A stretch of 64,000 bases of DNA from Clytia hemisphaerica (taxonomy: Eukaryota > Cnidaria > Hydrozoa > Leptothecata > Clytiidae): NCBI GenBank assembly GCA_902728285.1, contig CACVBU010000895.1, positions 93,793 to 157,792 of the forward strand, written 5' to 3'. The notes below the pieces were generated by a model. The model saw only the letters and a program-made list of their open reading frames with translations. It was not told the DNA's origin and did not search any database. The first letter of the stretch is position 1. Every line of letters begins with the position of its first letter. Made by a program: the position numbers and the translations under genes. Positions 1 to 11,646 of the stretch are shown here, in pieces.

Positions 1-1330
1 TTGGCATGATGGTTTAATTTTCAAACTTAAGTCATATGGTGTTTCTGGCTCCCTTCTTCTATTAATCCAGAATTTTCTTCACGCGAGACGGCAGCGGGTT
101 GTTCTTGATGGTCAAGCTTCTGAATGGACGGAAGTCTTGGCCGGTATACCTCAGGGATCTATTCTCGGACCTCTCTATTTTTTATTTACATTAATGACCT
201 CCCTGAAGAAATCATTTCCATGATCAAAATGTTTGCTGATGATCCATTCTTGTTTTCGCTTATCCTAGACCATATTCGCTGGTCTCAAGAACTGAACAGT
301 GACAGGCAGAAGATAAGTGAGTGGGCTCATCAATGGAAAATGTCCTTAAACCCTGATCCTTCTAAACAGGCAGTTGAAGTGTACCTTACCCGGAGGTTTA
401 ATCCAGCTGACCCCCCAGAAATTACTTTCAATAATGCAGCCATCGCAGTTCAGGATCATCAAAAACATCTTGGTCTCATACTTGATCAAAAGCTGGCTGA
501 TAAAAAAAGCTAATCAAGGTATTGGTCTTATTCGCAGACTTCGTAAATTTCTACCCAGGGATTCTCTTGTCACTATATACATAACCTATGTTAGACCACA
601 CCTAGATTATGGAGATATCGTATATGATCGTCCTGGTAATTCTACATTTTCTGAAAAACTCGAGTCTGTTCAATATGATGCTTGTCTTGCAATTACTGGA
701 TACTTCAGAGGAACATCCAGAGAAAAAATTTACCTTGAGTTAGGCTTTGAAAGCCTGGCAGACAGGCGATTAATTAGAAGACTCGTATTTTTTTTACAAA
801 ATAATAAAAGGCTTTGCTCCTGCTTATGTTACCAATATTCTTCCTCCCCAGAGAGGAGAGGAAGAGCGCAATGCAGGGCGAAGGATAAAACCACTATTCG
901 AGGTACCTTTCTGTAGAACTGAGCGTTATCGTGCCTCTTTCTTTCCCTTTTGCATAAATGAATGGAGTAACCTCGGAGATCATATACGAAATCTTCCCAC
1001 TATTAAGTCTTTCAAGCAAGCTATTCTCCGATGTTGTTATTGTTCTCCTTAACCGATTAAGGGTTGGTTTCAGTTTCGTGAGCATAAGTTCAGACATAAT
1101 TTTGCAGACACATTTGACCCCTTCTGCAACTGTCGACAAAATTCAGTAGAAACAACACAGCATTTTCGGACGCATTGCTCTGATTACTATAACGACAGAC
1201 TTTTGATGTTCGACAGCCTTCTTAAACTTGACACAACCTTGTTTCCATTTAATCCCAAAACATTGTGTAGAATACTCCTTTATGGCGACCCCAATTTTAC
1301 CAATTATTACCCAATTTTTATGATTTTGTC
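1..1330 (+). pseudogene. Broken non-LTR (LINE) reverse transcriptase, 3' part
   Basis: This is the C-terminal part of a LINE reverse transcriptase that has lost its frame several times. In order one can read the RT motif AGIPQGSILGPL (about 140-180), the catalytic-box remnant FADDPFLFS (about 228-256), the segment ISEWAHQWKMSLNPDPSKQ, and then, in another frame, VRPHLDYGDIVYDRPGN (about 590-640) and LGFESLADRRLIRRL. Further frames give INEWSNLGDHIRNLP (about 960-1000) and a cysteine/histidine tail near 1110-1165. The order and spacing match Jockey/CR1-type LINEs of invertebrates. At least three frameshifts make it non-functional, and the 5' part lies outside the window. The assignment to LINE is firm; the clade is not. 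Confidence 0.85.
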
Positions 1331-2214
1331 CAAAATCATGATATATTGGGCATAAAGATAAAATCTATCTGTGATACAAGTCGTTTTGGGGGACCGTGAT
1401 TTTAGTCTTTTACTCTAACTGCTCTCCTATCTCTTTTTGTTTTTGGTCAGCTTAAGCTGAGCATTCAAATAGGTAAAATTTTCTTCCATCATCATCATAA
1501 GACGGCAAAAAAAAAATCCGATTTCCCGATCTCACTTTGATTTCTAAGGTTTCTTCCGATCGGGTTAACTTTTTGGGTACTTTTAGCGTGTGTTGTTTTT
1601 ACAGATCATAATGTGGTGTTTCAAGATGGCGGCTTAAGCGATAAGTCGATAAAGTGTTGTTCCAAAGTAGGTATTTCCACTGTGAATCTGTTGCAAACTT
1701 CAATTTCTGTCATTTATTTTTTTAACTTGGCAAAACAAACACATGATTTTCATCAAGGGATTCTTTTTCTACATCTTGTGAAGGTTTAAATCCGTTTGCT
1801 CAAGTTTTTGTTTATGTTGAATTTCCTGATACTTTTTATTGTTGCTTTTTATTACAGTAGATTTTGCAATAAAAACATATTTTTCTTGTTTGACTCCAGA
1901 GGGGCATTGATGGTGTTATAATGTTATTGGAATTTGATAAAGTATACAAAAATTCATACAGCTACTGTCTAAATTTGATAAAAACTGGATGCACTCGTGT
2001 TTTTTTGGACTTGGACGTGTTTGGCTTCAGACGACCCTGCCGATACACCAGACATTCCGGCGTTATTTTTTGTCTGGTGTATTCTTCATTAAATTTTCAA
2101 AAGGGCACACCGGACTACACCGGACTGTCTAGTACCGTAAATTGCTCCAACTTGGGACGAGTGTACGCAACATGGGACTTGTTGATATCTGGCCTGTATT
2201 TTCACTTACTGTTA
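1331..2214. other. Intergenic, no gene seen
   Basis: AT-rich sequence between the LINE remnant and the DIRS-like element. An open frame at 1921-2277 codes for a low-complexity hydrophobic peptide, and its 3' end runs into the start of the DIRS-like copy, so it is not called as a gene. Confidence 0.5.
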
Positions 2215-4765
2215 AAGTGTCTGATATATGTTTTTGTATATCAGGGTTTAGATGCAATTGGTTTGTTTTGGTCCTAATCCGGACTCTTGATTTAGCCTCA
2301 CTTTCATGCCCCTTTTAAGGCCTCAGATTTTCCACATGGGCCTTTTTCAGTTCTTCAGTTCTTCAGTGCAGACTGCTGTTTTTTGCTGTTTTTACATTTA
2401 TCTCCTGTTATACTGTTTATCCGTCAAAATGCTTGCTGAAAGACTATTCTTTACAATTCTCATGTTCCTGACTACTCCCACCAGTGAAGATAACAACTCT
2501 ACTGGTACCAGAATGAAGAAATGCCCTGGATACCAAAGAAGTCACGACTTAAATGATTTTGGTCATCCAGGCAAAAACTGCCAAGGTCCACCTCCACCGC
2601 CGTCTCCGTCTTCTTCTCCATCACAAAGTCGTCGCTCATCTGCTGAAAAGACAAGGAAAAGCCCCGACTTTCGTTCCTTCTCAACAGAGCAGATAGATCA
2701 TTACCGCCAACACCTTCAAGACCTCAAAAATCAAGAAACTGAGCTTCTAGAATCAATCAGACGTGATAAGGAAAACCAACTCCGTGAAGAAGAAAACGTT
2801 TTAGTTGAGGAAATTAAACGTCAGACTGAAAAACTTCAACGTTTGAAAGACTTTAGAAGTCAACAAAATTCGTCTCGCTCCGCCCCTCCGCCCGATACAG
2901 GCAACGGTTCCTCAGGGGAAAACCATACTGCTCAATCCGCCATGTTTAACAATTTTCCTGCCGATTCAATGTCTACTTTGCTTCATCGCCCGCTCCTCTC
3001 TTCTCAACAACAACAACAACAAACTTTGAATCCTGGCTCTTCGTTTGGTAATGTCCTTCCTTATTTGAATTCTGGCTCGAGCACTGAACCTTTTTCTTCT
3101 CGTCAGTTCACACAGAACGAACTTTTTCTTCGCCCAACACGCACCAATGACGTTACCAGAGGTAAAGCTTTACGTATAGTGGACTTTGTTTCTCGTATTT
3201 GACCTGCTGAGGATGAAAAAGTTTTGTCTTATGACAACAATTGTAATCTTGCCTTGATTTTACAGGACTCTAAACCTAAGCTTTCTAGTGTTACAATTGA
3301 ACAACTTAATATTGCTAATTTGAGAATTTTTTACGAGATTTCTGGGAAGCTTTCCACCCTTGTCCATGTACAGGAGTACCTTTCTTATGCGATTAAGGTC
3401 TTAGAGCTGACAACTAAGTACACATGGCAATCCGTGTTGCAATATGACGATGAATTTCGGATTTCGCAAAATACTTATGGGTTCTCGTAGAGTACTGATC
3501 ATAGCCATCTACATGAGGTTGTTCTTATACCTCGCTGGACTGCAAAGCTACCTCGTGGGCTTGGGCATGGCACTGATATTTCCTCACCCAAGATTGATTT
3601 TCTCTCCTCAGGGTGACAGTAAGGTTTCTGGTCCTCCCACAATGACACATCTCTCGTCCGGCTCTGAGATTTTTCGGATGTTTAATTCAAGAAAAGGTTG
3701 TCAGAAGTCACCCTGTAGGTTCACTCGTGCCTTTAACCGCAAGGTTGGCTCTCAGGCTTGTGGAAAATCACATCAGAGTTTTCTGCATCCTGTGAATGAG
3801 GGTGGCTCTCAATGACTCTTTTCTTCTGAACCTGGTTCTTCTCCGCTTGATTCTGCACTTTGGGACAAAGAACTCCAAAATGATCCGGACCGTCAATTTT
3901 TATTTGATGGTGTGGTCAATGGGTTTCAATTGCTCCCAGCAGATGCTTCAATCAGCCCTGCGGAGATGGATAACTACAATTCTGCTATTGACCAGGGTTC
4001 TAAAGCGAAAGTTGAAGCCACTATCCTTGGAGAACTTGCGGCTGGAAACTACATTATTGCTACTGAAAAGCCTGTGATAGTCAGCGCACTTGGAGCAGTT
4101 CAAAAGCCTGATTCTGAGGATCTCCGTTTGATCCATGACTGTTCAATGCCCCACGGTATGGGCGTTAATTCTTACATCGATATTGAGAAGCAACCTTTCC
4201 AGATCCTAGATGACGCCTGCAGGTTGATAGGGAAGGATTTCTTCATCGCTAAGATAGATTTGAGACATGCGTATAGATCTGTCCCAGTCCATCCTTCTAA
4301 CTGAGATGCTCTCGGGTTGAAGTGGAAATTTAGTGGGGATAGCCATTACACGTATCTAAAAGATACACGTCTCCCTTTTGACGCACACAGTGCCCCTGGT
4401 ATTTTTCATCGTTTAACTCAGAGTGTCAGACGTATGATGCAGAGAAGAGGCTACCCTTTGATCATAGTGTATCTTGATGATTTCTTGGTCATTGGTAGAA
4501 CTCAGCATGAATGTCAAGCTGCCTTTGATACTCTTTCCTCCCTTCTGGTTTCCCTAGGTTTTACCATCAGCCCCTCTAAGCTTGTCCCACCATGCACAAG
4601 ACTGGTATTTCTTGGAGTTGAAATTGACACCACCTCTTTGACTCTCTCGCTCCCAGTCAAGAAGCTAGGTGATCTGAAAGATACACTACTATCTTTTCAG
4701 TCCCGAGCTTGTGCATCAAAGAGGCAGCTACAACAGCTTGCTGGCCGTCTTAACTGGGCTTCGAA
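2215..4765 (+). mobile_element. DIRS-like retrotransposon, copy 1, truncated
   Basis: The 5' part of a retrotransposon carrying a gag-like gene followed by a reverse transcriptase. The left limit is where similarity to the inverted copy at 9520-10602 begins (both contain a motif close to TGATATATGTTT and TATATCAG). It stops abruptly inside the RT domain after the residues LNWAS, so RNase H, any tyrosine recombinase and the 3' terminus are missing. The RT type (YLDDF box, SKRQLQ.LAGRLNWA tail) is the one known from DIRS/YR retroelements in cnidarians. The YR call rests on the RT only, since no recombinase is present. Confidence 0.7.
2429..3815 (+). pseudogene. Gag-like protein of DIRS-like element, copy 1
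   Basis: The start chosen is the ATG at 2429 (MLAERLFF), which lines up with the ATG of copy 2; the frame stays open upstream to 2306. The protein begins with a short hydrophobic stretch. A cysteine/histidine motif follows (KKCPGYQRSH...GKNCQG), in which the second cysteine is tyrosine although copy 2 has CPGC. Then come a proline/serine-rich segment, a coiled coil (about 2690-2860), a Gln run, and the conserved block NDVTRGKALRIVDFVSRI. A TGA at 3200-3202 interrupts the frame where copy 2 reads through. The frame then resumes to 3490, shifts by one, and ends in a zinc-knuckle-like stretch (GCQKSPCRF...CGKSH, about 3690-3780). It probably bound nucleic acid as a capsid-type protein and is now broken. 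Confidence 0.7.
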
Positions 4766-4770
4766 AAAAC
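3825..4770 (+). pseudogene. Reverse transcriptase of DIRS-like element, truncated
   Basis: One reading frame carries the fingers and palm of a reverse transcriptase. Visible are RLIHDCSMPHGMGVNSYI, DFFIAKIDLRHAYRSVPVHP (first catalytic Asp in KIDL), FHRLTQSVRRMM, and the catalytic box IVYLDDFLVIG with both aspartates. Next come LVFLGVEIDT and SKRQLQQLAGRLNWAS. A single TGA at 4302-4304 replaces a codon just after VHPSN. After LNWAS the sequence turns into unrelated AT-rich DNA, so the thumb/RNase H part is lost. The catalytic residues survive, but the nonsense codon and truncation make it a pseudogene. Confidence 0.85.
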
Positions 4771-4879
4771 TAATTTTGGTCATAACTTTTATAGAATTTA
4801 TTTTTTTCAAGTGAAATTTTACATCAGCATAAGAATAACCGTGTAGAACAACCCTAGTAGTTTAAAAAACATAAATAAG

Positions 4880-5370
4880 CTATTTTGGTGGCTGCATGAG
4901 TGTTTTTAACCATAAGCACTAAATGTCAGCCATCATATTACTCCTTTGTATTTAAAAAAAATAAATCTGAAACTTCAGTAGTAGATAGATTTTGCTATCT
5001 AGTGAATATTAAATGTACATGAATTGTCCAGATATAAAGATGCATTTTGATGGCTGACACTGACCAATTTCTAAGTTTTTAAAATCACGAATATTACTAT
5101 GAAAACCACCATTTTGGTCAAATTAAAAAAAAAATTAACACAATATCACCCCCTTGACCTAATTTTGAACAAAAGAAAACAAAAATATATAAAATGTACT
5201 ATTTGGTGGCTTACAAGACCTTTTTTCCAATTTTTAACCGATAATTATAATTATCGATTAATTTTTCTTCAGAATAATTTTTTGGATCAGTTTAGCTAAT
5301 CAAAAATATGGACTAATCTTCTGGATAATCTTTTGAAAAAATAGAGAAGCTTTGGTGGCTGACAAGATGA
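4880..5370 (+). repeat. Left subterminal repeats, GGTGGCTGACA motif
   Basis: Four copies, near 4888, 5050, 5203 and 5353, of a motif close to TTTGGTGGCTGACA, separated by 150-160 bases and all in plus orientation. They lie beyond the 3' end of the transposase gene. Their inverted counterparts lie at 8670-9475. Confidence 0.7.
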
Positions 5371-5601
5371 CAAAGCAATAAACATTGAACAAGACAATAA
5401 ACTATGAAAATTGTTGTAACTTGAATATGAATGATAACAAAAATAAATGTTGGAACAATTATTAAGTTGAAAGTATAAGAAAGTAAAGTTATTAAAGATG
5501 GACATAGTTGTTTGTTTCAACATAGTTGATTATATCCATTAAGTCTGTCTTTTGTAATTCCAATGCCTTTTTGGTTTCTTTGATGTTAACAAATGGATAA
5601 A

Positions 5602-8389
5602 TCACACTTTCTTTGAAGAAAAATGCTTAAAAAGAGTAGATGCTTGTTTTTCGTATAGCCTTTCCAAAAAGTGACCTTTGATAAAAGGAACACCTTGTGC
5701 TTCATCAAGTTGATCACAATCAATGACTTTGAAAAAGTATTCAAGACCCTCTCGGCTTTGAAACTTTTTGCCTAGAAATTCTACCATATCTTCTGATGCT
5801 TGAAAGAAGCTACCTGCAGCTACTTGTTGGCGAATAGCAACCTTGGCAAGGCCACCAACGTGATCTACCTAAAGAAGAAATGTAGATAACGGAATCAAGC
5901 TTGAATTGTTGTATTAAATCAATTGTATCTCAGAATGACACTTGGAGTGGAGTGATTAAAACACTGATATCTATTTGTAGGAAAAGATTATGAAAACAAA
6001 TCTGCAGTTCTGGCCTCTTTGTAAACTTACCTCACCCTTCCCGTGCCCAGCTATGCCATAAATTCTAATGATATCTTTTTGTTATCTGTTGGAGAGATCC
6101 TGGATATCTTTAAAGTGCTTTGCAGACTTGTACTGTGCTCTGCAGTTGTCTGATTCAATTACTATAGCATCAAATGTACCTAAGTACCTAAGTTGGGAAC
6201 CTCTTCCAACATTTCATCAATCACGATTTTAACAGACACTTGGTCATGAACCTTGGTGTCTGAAAAGTATGGGTGGTAACTTTTGGTACCAGGAAGCTTC
6301 ATAAGACCAGAGTGCACGGTGACTTGTTCATTTGACCAATGGAGGGATTGAGGCTCGTACTTTATAGGTACTGTGAGATTTTCGCTAAAATCTACATCAA
6401 GATAAACTGCATTAACATTTTCTGTGGCAGCTTTGACTGTGTTTCGATAGTGGCGCAACATATTTCGATGCCAAATTATTTTTGGCAAAAGTTTTTCTAT
6501 GAAGTTTGTTAGAAAATCCATGTTCACTTGTTTCTTTAAGGCTTTAAGCCTCTCCTTCTGTTCTCCTTTCTTAGTCAGGTACGTTACCATTTCAAAATGC
6601 ATAAAAGGTACAGTAATGTTGGGCTTGCAATTTTCGGTCATTTGTTTAAGTTTTTGCCAGTTTGACATAATGTCAGGGCACAGAGTGGTTTTATCAACAC
6701 AGCATTCCCAAGAAATATACGTTGATAGGTCAGTCGAACAGTTGGATGTCAGAAAGCTGAAAAAAGAATCATAACCTGTCACTTCTTGTTTCTCTATTTC
6801 AATTTTTTGTAGCTTGCAACATTCGATAAACGAGCTGATGGACCATCGACAGTGTAGGTGGAGCTTACAACAGCACATTTCCTTCAACGAATTAGGCTTT
6901 ATGTAGAAGGGCCTAAGAGCCAGAAATGTACCCCATGATACATGATCTTCTTCCTTGTGGCTCTGAATATATTTAACATACAGTTGTATGTAACCTGAAC
7001 AGTTTTGCATATGCTCTGATAGTGTAATCTGTTTCGTTGTCTGACAACTGACACAGTTTGTATAAAGTCTAAACCTGATTGAATTTTGCTCTTGTCAGAG
7101 AGCTTCAACTTTGCGAGACGTGTTGTGTTAGTAGACTCTTGATTGTTCTCATGCCAATAACTCCACACTGCATTTCTAGTAGCAAGGGGTGCTAACTTTC
7201 GACCAGCCTTTGTTGGTTTTCTAATGAATTTCATTTGAACATATATTCCTAACTGCTTTAAGGATAGCGTCAACACTTCTACCTGATCCACTTTGGACAA
7301 GTCAAATTGCTGAATGTGACTAGTCACCTTTCCTGCCATATAACTCTTTCTCTGGCGGCTATTCGGCGAAAGTAATGGGGAAAGCTTCTCATCTGTTGGT
7401 GTGTTTCTTCCTGATAAACTTCGTTTCTGAAAAATATTAATTATTTTGCTCATTAAACTTGAAATAGTACTACTAAATTAGAATAGCAAGTTTACAATCA
7501 CGCATTTGTAAATTAAAAAATAAGTAAGATTCAAAAAATTACCTTATGTAAAAATCTTGGTGTTGAAGGAGGAGTGGGAGTAGTTTCAGATTCTGAAGGT
7601 TCAGTGTCACGGTTGTTTTCCTTGAGAAAAAAAATCATTAATTATCTAGTTATATCTCAATCGTACAATTTTTTATTATCCAATCTACGTAAAAAAAAAT
7701 TGCTGTTACCTCTGATGAAAAATCAGGTATTGGTGCTTCTTTCGCCAAGACATGGTCGTTATTTTCTTCAGTATCACTTTTTCCCTGATTAAATAAAGTT
7801 AAACCTAAATTAAGTTGTGAAACTCGGGGCTCAATCAGACGAACAGCAAAGTCTCTTTTAGTCGATTTATCACTTTGTATTATGAAAAATTAATCAAAGA
7901 GAAGTTAATGACAATAAAAAAGACAAAATCTGTGTACCTCAAGCTCTGATGAAAAAGCCATTGAGAGATCGGATAGTGTTACTCTTTCCATCTCAAAATC
8001 AGCTAATGGGAAAAGACTACCACCACTCTGTGTATTTTGAGCAGAGGATCCTTTAGCGATACAAGCAAGCCTGTGTGCTGTGAAATGGTCTTTCCTCTTG
8101 AATGATTTTTGGCAATGATCACAAGAAAAAAGCTCTTTGGGAGTGTGGGTCATCATATGACTCTCAGATTTGCTGGTCTGTTGAATTCTTTTCCACATTC
8201 ATGATGACCTTTACATCTTCCCTTTTCAAGGTGCTTTTTCAAGACATCTTTCCTTGCAAAAGTATTTCCACATCCCGCACATGGATAGTTAACATCAGTC
8301 TTTAGCCTTTGGGGACAGCTTAACTTTTCATGTTTAAACTTGCTTTGTCTGTGAGCAAACGTTTTCTTGCAAAACTTGCATTCTTGCAT
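5602..8389 (-). pseudogene. Five-exon C2H2/DDE-like transposase, degenerate
   Basis: Exons joined by intact GT-AG sites are 8389-7938, 7784-7710, 7620-7543, 7426-6031 and 5868-5602. Exon 1 encodes about four zinc fingers (CKFCKKTFAHRQSKFKHEKLSC, then CAGCGNTFARKD, CGKEFNRPANLR, CDHCQKSFKRKDHFTAHRLAC). Exons 2-3 are acidic and Ser/Pro-rich linkers. Exon 4 has ARK-type basic segments, the block MCCCKLHLHCRWSI, LDVDFSENLTVPIKYEPQSL (candidate first acidic residue), HSGLMKLPGTKSYHPYFSD and ESDNCRAQYKSAKHF (second). It joins exon 5 through GHGKGE/VDHVGGLAK. The gene is broken by a frameshift between fingers near 8160, another near 7010, an 8-bp tandem duplication near 6180-6195, and a TAA after DLSNR (about 6085). 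I know this family from cnidarian genomes but cannot name its superfamily. Confidence 0.75.
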
Positions 8390-8669
8390 TCTTGATATTA
8401 TATTGCTATTACTTTAGTACTATTTTCTAAAATGAGAAGAACAACGATCTGCTTTATAAGTTAGCTACAAGGAGAACTGCATTCCGCTGTAACAAAAATT
8501 GAATGAATAAATGAATGAGATCATAGTACATGATGAGATACAGAAAAGGAAAAAAACAAAACAAAAAGAGAAGAAAGAAAAAATGACGTAGAGAAGCAAC
8601 ATTTTTTTCTTCTTGCTATCCATTCATTCATTCATTTATTCAATTAGCAATTTTTCGAGCAAAGCATTA

Positions 8670-9475
8670 TGTCAGCCACCAAAAGAACTGATATTATGTC
8701 AATGAAAACACTACGATAACAAAATAATGTATGTGACATACGACAAAACATGACTTTAAAGCTGGTATAAATATCTGCTTTCAAAATGTGTACTGTAACC
8801 ATTTTGTCTAATTGAAGCCGCCATATTTACTCAAACATGTCGCTATTTGGCATTTGTCAGCCACCAAATCCTCTAAACACTTTGTAAAAACTGTATTATT
8901 ACAAAAAAAGATCTTTCATTGCTCATAAGTATGTATAAGTAAGTATCTCCTTTCATAAACTACCCTGAAACCCTAACTTTTAAAAAGTTCATTGAAAGCC
9001 ACCAAATAGTCCCCACAACTAAAAAAAAACAAGAAAATATTAGTCTAAAGATATAGAACTATAATGATAAAAAAATATATGTCCAAAATAAGATAGTTTG
9101 ATTTTAAACAGCATGTTTGTCTTGTAAGCCACTTTTTTGTTCCCTTAATAATCTGTCAGCCACCAAAAAATTACATTTACCATAATAATGATCTGTCTGT
9201 AAGCCATTTCGATACTAAAAACGGTATTTTTACTGCAATTTATCAATAGACAGCCCATCAAGTTAAGACACTAAGTGTCAGTCACCAGGTTTGAAGCCAC
9301 CAAAATGACTCACAGTTTAGACTCTGTTTTCTGATGATATTGTCAGCCACTTTTTATATAAGTTATATCACTATAAAGCCAGATAATTTATCTATTTATC
9401 TAATTTATCTAACCATGAATTTAGTTTAAAATGTCAGCCAACATTCGGTCTCATTTTATGAGCAAAAGGGTGGCT
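8670..9475 (-). repeat. Right subterminal repeats, TGTCAGCCACCAAA motif
   Basis: About ten copies of the same motif as at 4880-5370 but in reverse orientation (TGTCAGCCACCAAA and variants), near 8674, 8858, 8996, 9126, 9157, 9192, 9277, 9293, 9342 and 9433. One opposite copy is at 9466. They lie upstream of the transposase gene and could serve transposase binding and autoregulation. Confidence 0.7.
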
Positions 9476-9494
9476 GATTTTTCAAACCTCACAT

Positions 9495-10397
9495 TTAGGG
9501 GGGGTATTTTTGACTGGCATCTTTTGTGTCCTGTAAGATCAGAGCAAGTTTACAGTCATTATCGTAAGAGAGGATTTTCTCATCTTCAGCTGGACGAATT
9601 CGGGAAACAAAGTCTATAATTCGTAATGTTTTACCTCTAGTTACATCATTTGCACGAAGAAACAGTTCACTTTGCGAGATAGGACGATTAATTAAAGATG
9701 AGTCTTGGGAATGTGAGTTTGACAAACCAAAATTCAACAATGGAGCAGCAGCAGAACCAGCAAAATTAAACAAAGAACGAGATGATTGTTGTTGTTGTTG
9801 CGAAAGGAGAGCTCGGTGGAGCAAGGTAGACATTTCGGCAGACGAACGATTAAAAATGGCGGAACGGTTTTCCTCTGAGTGGTTGCTTTGAGGTTCGGGC
9901 GGAAAGGCGGAACGAGAGGCATGGCTTCTTGAGGCTTTCAAGGGTTTCAAGAGATCCAACTTTTCTGTTTGCCGTTGTATTTCTTGTCTGAGCGACTCCT
10001 CTTCATTTGATAACTTCTCTTGGTCTACCCTAATGGATTCAAGAACCTCAGCTTCCTGACTTTTGAGAAATTCCAGATGTTGGCGGTATTGAAGAATTTG
10101 CTCTTCAGACAATGTTCTAGAAGCTGGGTTTTCCCCTGAATTTTCAGGTCCGGTATCTTTACGACCAGTTTGGTCGGGAGAAAAAGATGGCGAGTGCGTA
10201 GGTGAAGGTGGACCTTGACAATTTTTGCTTGGCTGACCAAAGGTGTGTTTGGAGTGAGCTCTCTGGCATCCAGGGCACTTTTTCCTACGAGTACCATTGT
10301 CAGCAGGAGATTCATCATGGTCAGCATTTGAAACCGGTGTAATAGGAGGAGTTGTCAGGAACAATAGGATTGTCAGGTATAATCTTTCAGGAATCAT
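9495..10397 (-). CDS. Gag-like protein of DIRS-like element, copy 2
   Basis: The frame is open from 10553 to 9495. The ATG at 10395-10397 (MIPERLYLTILLFLTTP) is preferred because it matches copy 1. The protein carries the complete motif CPGCQRAHSKHTFGQPSKNC (Cys-x2-Cys-x3-His-x11-Cys), a Pro/Ser-rich stretch, and a coiled coil around SEEQILQYRQHLEFLKSQEA. It continues with a second helix rich in Glu/Gln, a Gln5 run, and the conserved NDVTRGKTLRIIDFVSRIRP. It reads through the position where copy 1 has a stop. Homology ends after LALILQDTK (about 9521); the last eight residues are junk from the adjoining transposon, so the gene is truncated at its 3' end. Confidence 0.65.
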   Translation of the reverse strand: MIPERLYLTILLFLTTPPITPVSNADHDESPADNGTRRKKCPGCQRAHSKHTFGQPSKNCQGPPSPTHSPSFSPDQTGRKDTGPENSGENPASRTLSEEQILQYRQHLEFLKSQEAEVLESIRVDQEKLSNEEESLRQEIQRQTEKLDLLKPLKASRSHASRSAFPPEPQSNHSEENRSAIFNRSSAEMSTLLHRALLSQQQQQSSRSLFNFAGSAAAPLLNFGLSNSHSQDSSLINRPISQSELFLRANDVTRGKTLRIIDFVSRIRPAEDEKILSYDNDCKLALILQDTKDASQKYPP

Positions 10398-10602
10398 GAT
10401 ATAAAAATGTAATACAGAAGACAGCAACAGAACAGCAAAAAATACAGCAGTCAGCACTAAGAAATGAAGAACTGAAAAGGGGCCATGAGGAGAAACTGAG
10501 GCCTTAAATAGGACATGAGAGTGAGGCTGATTCAAGAGTCCGGATAAAACCAAAACAAACCAAATGCATCTAAACTCTGATATACAAACATATATCAGAA
10601 AC
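9521..10602 (-). mobile_element. DIRS-like retrotransposon, copy 2, truncated
   Basis: An inverted and diverged copy of the element at 2215-4765, keeping only the 5' leader and most of the gag-like gene. Its 5' limit (about 10602) and the leader motif TATATCAGAGTTTAGATGCA match copy 1. The break point differs from copy 1 (here inside gag, there inside RT), so the two are independent fragments and not a pair of terminal repeats. Confidence 0.7.
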
Positions 10603-11646
10603 TAAAAAGTTGGGTCGTTCGGTCGGTCGGTCGAAAATATTTTTCTGTTAAAGAAGCAGCTACATCTTGTTGAAAGGGAATCCACGTGGACTGGTCCGAA
10701 TTAAAAAATTGAGAAACCGTCCATCAACCGTGGATAAACTAGTTTTCGGTTAACTCCCCTGTAAACACAGAGCGTGATGCAGAGGTTGACAGTGGGAACC
10801 AGCAAAGCAGCGGAAAAGCTTTCAGACTTACAGACTCTACATGCTGACCGTAAATCAGGGTCGGTCAGATGACGGTAACCAAATGATGACGATCACATCT
10901 CCTATTATTGGACTTTCAAAATTATGACAAATGGTCTTTGGAATTTGATCAATTATATTGATTATATACAGTTTTTGTTGAAATTGATCAAATTATTTTT
11001 CACGCAGTTCGGAACAGCAGATTTTTCTGATCTTTGCGCACGTTATTGGCTTTAACTAAATGGTTGATATGGAATGAATGGCGACAAAATTATCCCTTTC
11101 ACCCCTTTGACCCTCTAACCCTCTTAGCTCTTTTGACTGACCTTTCAGCCTCGGCTGGTTTATTGTTTTTTCATTTCTGTTAGTATTTATCCTCTGTAGT
11201 TAGTTTTTTTTTCTCCATTTATTAGTTTATTTGTAAAAATAATAATAAGAAGAGAAGTAAAATTGTTGAAAACAAAATAACCCAAAAATTTACTTCTCTT
11301 CTTGAAAAAATTACTTCTCTTCTGGATATTATTTTGAGAAGTGGAGAAACCTCGGGGCCATTGTAGCCCACAAAAATTAGTTCCCTGTGAATTTAGCATT
11401 ACCCCAAGCTCAGAATTGAACTCTAGTACCTACGCAGAAAAAGAACAAATAAAGGGGTTGGTGTAATTTAAGATGCACGATCTAACGATTTACGATTCAC
11501 GATTATTCCTAATAAATATCATAAAACTTAAATTATATAACATAATTCTAAAACAATGGCATAATCTTTTCTCGCTTTTGTTTAACACGGTAAATTCATG
11601 CAGCAAAAAATAAATAAGCAAGCGATGGAACTACTAGATTATGCTA
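10603..11646. other. Intergenic with GGTCGGTC-rich segment, no gene seen
   Basis: 10613-10630 and about 10858-10868 contain runs of GGTCGGTC like those inside the repeats at 12.8 and 13.3 kb, suggesting a relative of that family. 11200-11340 has AAGAAGAGAAGTAA words in both orientations. Nothing coding was recognised. Confidence 0.5.

Larger units (their letters stand above)
4766..9520 (-). mobile_element. DNA transposon with zinc-finger transposase
   Basis: A ~4.75-kb block sits between two inverted DIRS-like fragments and holds one multi-exon transposase-like gene on the minus strand. Both flanks carry many copies of a short motif, TTTGGTGGCTGACA, pointing in opposite directions at the two ends, as expected of subterminal transposase-binding repeats. 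I could not find clear terminal inverted repeats or a target duplication at the limits, which are simply the points where the DIRS-like sequences stop. The superfamily is unknown to me. Confidence 0.65.

Noticed and set aside
9521-10602. Reading the two inverted DIRS-like copies as inverted terminal repeats of one element
   Set aside because: They contain gag coding sequence and end at different places; they are diverged copies, not terminal repeats.
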